In this document: piece after piece, positions 15,593 to 16,883 of the stretch
How the letters are laid out: every line of letters starts with the position of its first letter
Numbering within the stretch: the first letter of the stretch is position 1
Assembly (NCBI GenBank): GCA_902489475.1
Contig: CABUAH010000046.1
Span: 1-16,883, forward strand
DNA length: 16,883 nt
Direction: 5' to 3'
Origin: an uncultured Oscillospiraceae bacterium
GTDB taxonomy: Bacteria > Bacillota > Clostridia > Oscillospirales > Ruminococcaceae
Notes under the pieces: model-generated
The model's input: only the letters and a program-made list of their open reading frames with translations
Database searches by the model: none
Told to the model about the DNA's origin: nothing
Made by a program: the position numbers and the translations under genes

Positions 15593-16454
15593 CTCTTGTA
15601 AATATTAAGAATATAATCATAATACACGCAGTTATTGTACCTAATAAGCTAACACTATTTATCTCAACATTATAAGAAAGCGCAGCATAAACGGCAGGAG
15701 TATAGTTTGTTAGTTTAATTATTATGTAACAAATGAGTGCGCTTAACGGACAAGCGGCAAATCTTGACAAAACAATATACTTTAACGATAGTTTGGTTAC
15801 AGATTTAAGCTGTAAAATTATGCAAATTCCTCCGAATGAAGATATGGCTGTGACAATCGGCATGACAGATGAACTTAGATTTTCAAGGCTTGTTATATTA
15901 GTTATTTCAAAAATTGATTTTATTATTACTCCTGTATTGGGATCTGTATTTTTGAAAATTTCATTTAATAAGGTTGTAATCAATGAGAACGAGATAATAA
16001 CAGCACAAATTTTTAAAACGCTTATTGCTGAACTTGTAATTGAGGAAATGATATCAGGTTTTACAAGAGGTGTTTTTTCAGTTTTAACACTTGGTTTAAA
16101 AATTCTATTTATAACAATTGCCATTAAAGCGTTTGCGAAAAAGCAAGATGTAAAAATAATCATGCCTGCTTTTTCATCTTTATAAACTGAAACTCCAATC
16201 ATTCCGAGCAAGAATGACGGACCGCCTGCATATGATGTTGCTGACATGACATATGCAGTTTTTTTGTTTATTTCTCCTTTTTCATACATATCATTTATAA
16301 GTTTAATTCCAATAGGATAACCGCAGATGTTTCCCATGATAAAAATAAAAAATAAACTTGTAGGGAGTGAAAAAATCAACTTTGACAATGGTTTTAACAG
16401 TAAAAATATGTATCTGTATATACCGCTTTCTATTATTATTGATGATAGAACCAT
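15576..16454 (-). CDS. ylbJ: YlbJ-family sporulation integral membrane protein
   Basis: A polytopic membrane protein of the YlbJ family (nucleoside-recognition/Gate fold), required for normal sporulation in Bacillus; its transported substrate is unknown. The ATG-initiated frame has 292 residues. Recognisable blocks are GNICGYPIGIKLINDMYEKGE (about 41-61), SYAGGPSFLLGMIG (74-87), FEITNITSLE and SFGGICIILQLKSV. Several hydrophobic helices are evident, ending REKADV. ATG 16454 is the first canonical start but has no ribosome binding site. The open frame continues upstream through family-like sequence to a stop at 16589-16587, so the real protein is probably longer (335 residues if a CTG at 16583 initiates). 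The gene is convergent with gatB and divergent from yqfC. Confidence 0.85.
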   Translation of the reverse strand: MVLSSIIIESGIYRYIFLLLKPLSKLIFSLPTSLFFIFIMGNICGYPIGIKLINDMYEKGEINKKTAYVMSATSYAGGPSFLLGMIGVSVYKDEKAGMIIFTSCFFANALMAIVINRIFKPSVKTEKTPLVKPDIISSITSSAISVLKICAVIISFSLITTLLNEIFKNTDPNTGVIIKSIFEITNITSLENLSSSVMPIVTAISSFGGICIILQLKSVTKLSLKYIVLSRFAACPLSALICYIIIKLTNYTPAVYAALSYNVEINSVSLLGTITACIMIIFLIFTREKADV

Positions 16455-16586
16455 ATATATGAACAGTGACGGAATAATGATATTAATACATCTGGATACC
16501 GCTGAACTGATGTTTTCGGTAAGTTGTTTTGTGTATATAAGAGAGTATAAATATATCCCGACAGTAACTACACATAAAAACAGATT
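16455..16586 (-). other. Coding-like N-terminal extension of the ylbJ gene without a canonical start
   Basis: In frame with the ATG at 16454, 44 further codons are open before TAG at 16589-16587. They read as a hydrophobic segment (FLCVVTVGIYLYSLIYTK) followed by LTENISSAVSRCINIIIPSL, which resembles the first transmembrane helix and the conserved PSLF block of YlbJ proteins. No ATG, GTG or TTG exists in this frame; CTG at 16583-16581 is the only near-cognate NTG near the expected N-terminus, and no Shine-Dalgarno precedes it. Either initiation is non-canonical, or a one-base difference hides a start: an ATG at 16575-16573 is out of frame. Confidence 0.65.
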
Positions 16587-16605
16587 CTAAAAAGGGTGAT
16601 TGATT

Positions 16606-16845
16606 ATGAAAATAAAAGAATATGTGCCTATAACCAATGACATAATTATAAGTGACGGCAACTATATGTCCATTGAAAATTTTAAAAGTATCTCAGAGTG
16701 TAGTGACATCTTAGTTTGTGTGAAAGCAAAGAATTATATTGTAAACATCTGGGGAAACGAACTTAGGATTGAATATTATTCAAGCAGTAATATTTACATT
16801 TACGGAAATTTTGAAAAAATTGAATTCATTAAGGCTGTGAGGTAA
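16606..16845 (+). CDS. yqfC: YqfC/YabP-family sporulation protein
   Basis: A 79-residue protein of the YabP/YqfC family. These are small sporulation proteins, with yqfC expressed in the mother cell with yqfD in Bacillus; molecular function is unknown. The family pattern is visible: GNYMSIENFKSISECSDILV, the central VKAKNYIVNIWGNELRIEYY, and the closing IYIYGNFEKIEFI, a run of short beta strands. No membrane segment is seen. ATG 16606 is chosen over TTG 16600 because AAAGGGTGA (16591-16599) is well placed for it. The gene is divergent from the ylbJ-like gene, and the next frame starts three bases after its stop. Confidence 0.85.
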   Translation: MKIKEYVPITNDIIISDGNYMSIENFKSISECSDILVCVKAKNYIVNIWGNELRIEYYSSSNIYIYGNFEKIEFIKAVR

Positions 16846-16848
16846 GAA

Positions 16849-16883
16849 ATGTTTTTAAAGAAGATATTAGGTATTTTATCGTT
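16849..16883 (+). CDS. yqfD: Probable YqfD sporulation protein, 3' truncated by the window end
   Basis: ATG 16849 opens a frame (MFLKKILGILS) that runs off the window. GAGG at 16839-16842 lies six bases upstream, and the spacing to yqfC is three bases. Only 11 full codons are visible. The assignment rests on the basic-hydrophobic beginning and the conserved yqfC-yqfD order. Confidence 0.6.
   Translation, partial: MFLKKILGILS

Noticed and set aside
15733..16185. 150-codon open frame on the plus strand
   Set aside because: It lies wholly antisense to the ylbJ-like gene, resembles no family I know, and has no ribosome binding site. The minus-strand frame carries clear family motifs.
16327..16590. 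87-codon open frame on the plus strand
   Set aside because: It is antisense to the N-terminal half of ylbJ and its extension, and merely reflects AT-rich hydrophobic codons read backwards.
1..16883. Insertion sequences, prophage, CRISPR or defence system
   Set aside because: All substantial frames are recognisable core or sporulation genes. No transposase, integrase, repeat array or foreign-looking island was found.

Overview
The window looks like chromosomal housekeeping DNA from a low-GC, endospore-forming Firmicute, most likely a clostridial lineage. Reasons: AT-rich composition, strong AGGAGG-type ribosome binding sites, the ylm/divIVA cell-division cluster running into ileS-lspA-rluD, a split transketolase, ligA followed by gatCAB, and at least four sporulation-family genes (YunB, YlbJ, YqfC and the first codons of YqfD). 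Gene density is very high. No gap between genes exceeds 100 bases on the call I prefer (about 150 bases if ylbJ is begun at its first ATG). I see no mobile element, CRISPR array, rRNA, tRNA or riboswitch.

Layout. (1) 2-9541, plus strand, is one long tightly packed run: 5'-partial yggS/ylmE, sepF, ylmH, divIVA, ileS, a hairpin, lspA, an RluD-type pseudouridine synthase, a Cof-type HAD phosphatase, and the two subunits of a split transketolase. Most genes overlap or sit within about 20 bases of each other; the exception is the ileS-lspA gap. (2) 9542-10252 is a yunB-family sporulation gene. Its Shine-Dalgarno sequence is buried in a 16-bp hairpin, and a near-consensus promoter lies inside the same hairpin. 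(3) 10253-15543 holds ligA and then gatC-gatA-gatB, closed by an intrinsic terminator. (4) 15576 to about 16583, minus strand, is a YlbJ-family sporulation membrane protein convergent with gatB. (5) 16606 to the end, plus strand, has yqfC and the start of a probable yqfD, divergent from ylbJ.

How the genes work together. Region 1 joins septum assembly (SepF, DivIVA), PLP homeostasis (YggS), ribosome-associated RNA binding (YlmH), isoleucyl-tRNA charging, lipoprotein maturation (LspA), rRNA modification (RluD family) and pentose-phosphate carbon flow. Region 3 joins DNA nick sealing with tRNA-dependent amidation (Gln-tRNA(Gln) and/or Asn-tRNA(Asn)). The flanking YunB, YlbJ and YqfC/D families belong to the mother-cell sporulation programme in Bacillus.

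Most of the content is conventional. The most interesting signals are the promoter-inside-hairpin architecture before yunB, and the YlbJ gene whose conserved N-terminus has no ATG, GTG or TTG start. Minor ones are the IleS with both class I signature motifs altered and the sepF-ylmH junction that lacks ylmG. I did not find a clearly new multi-gene system.
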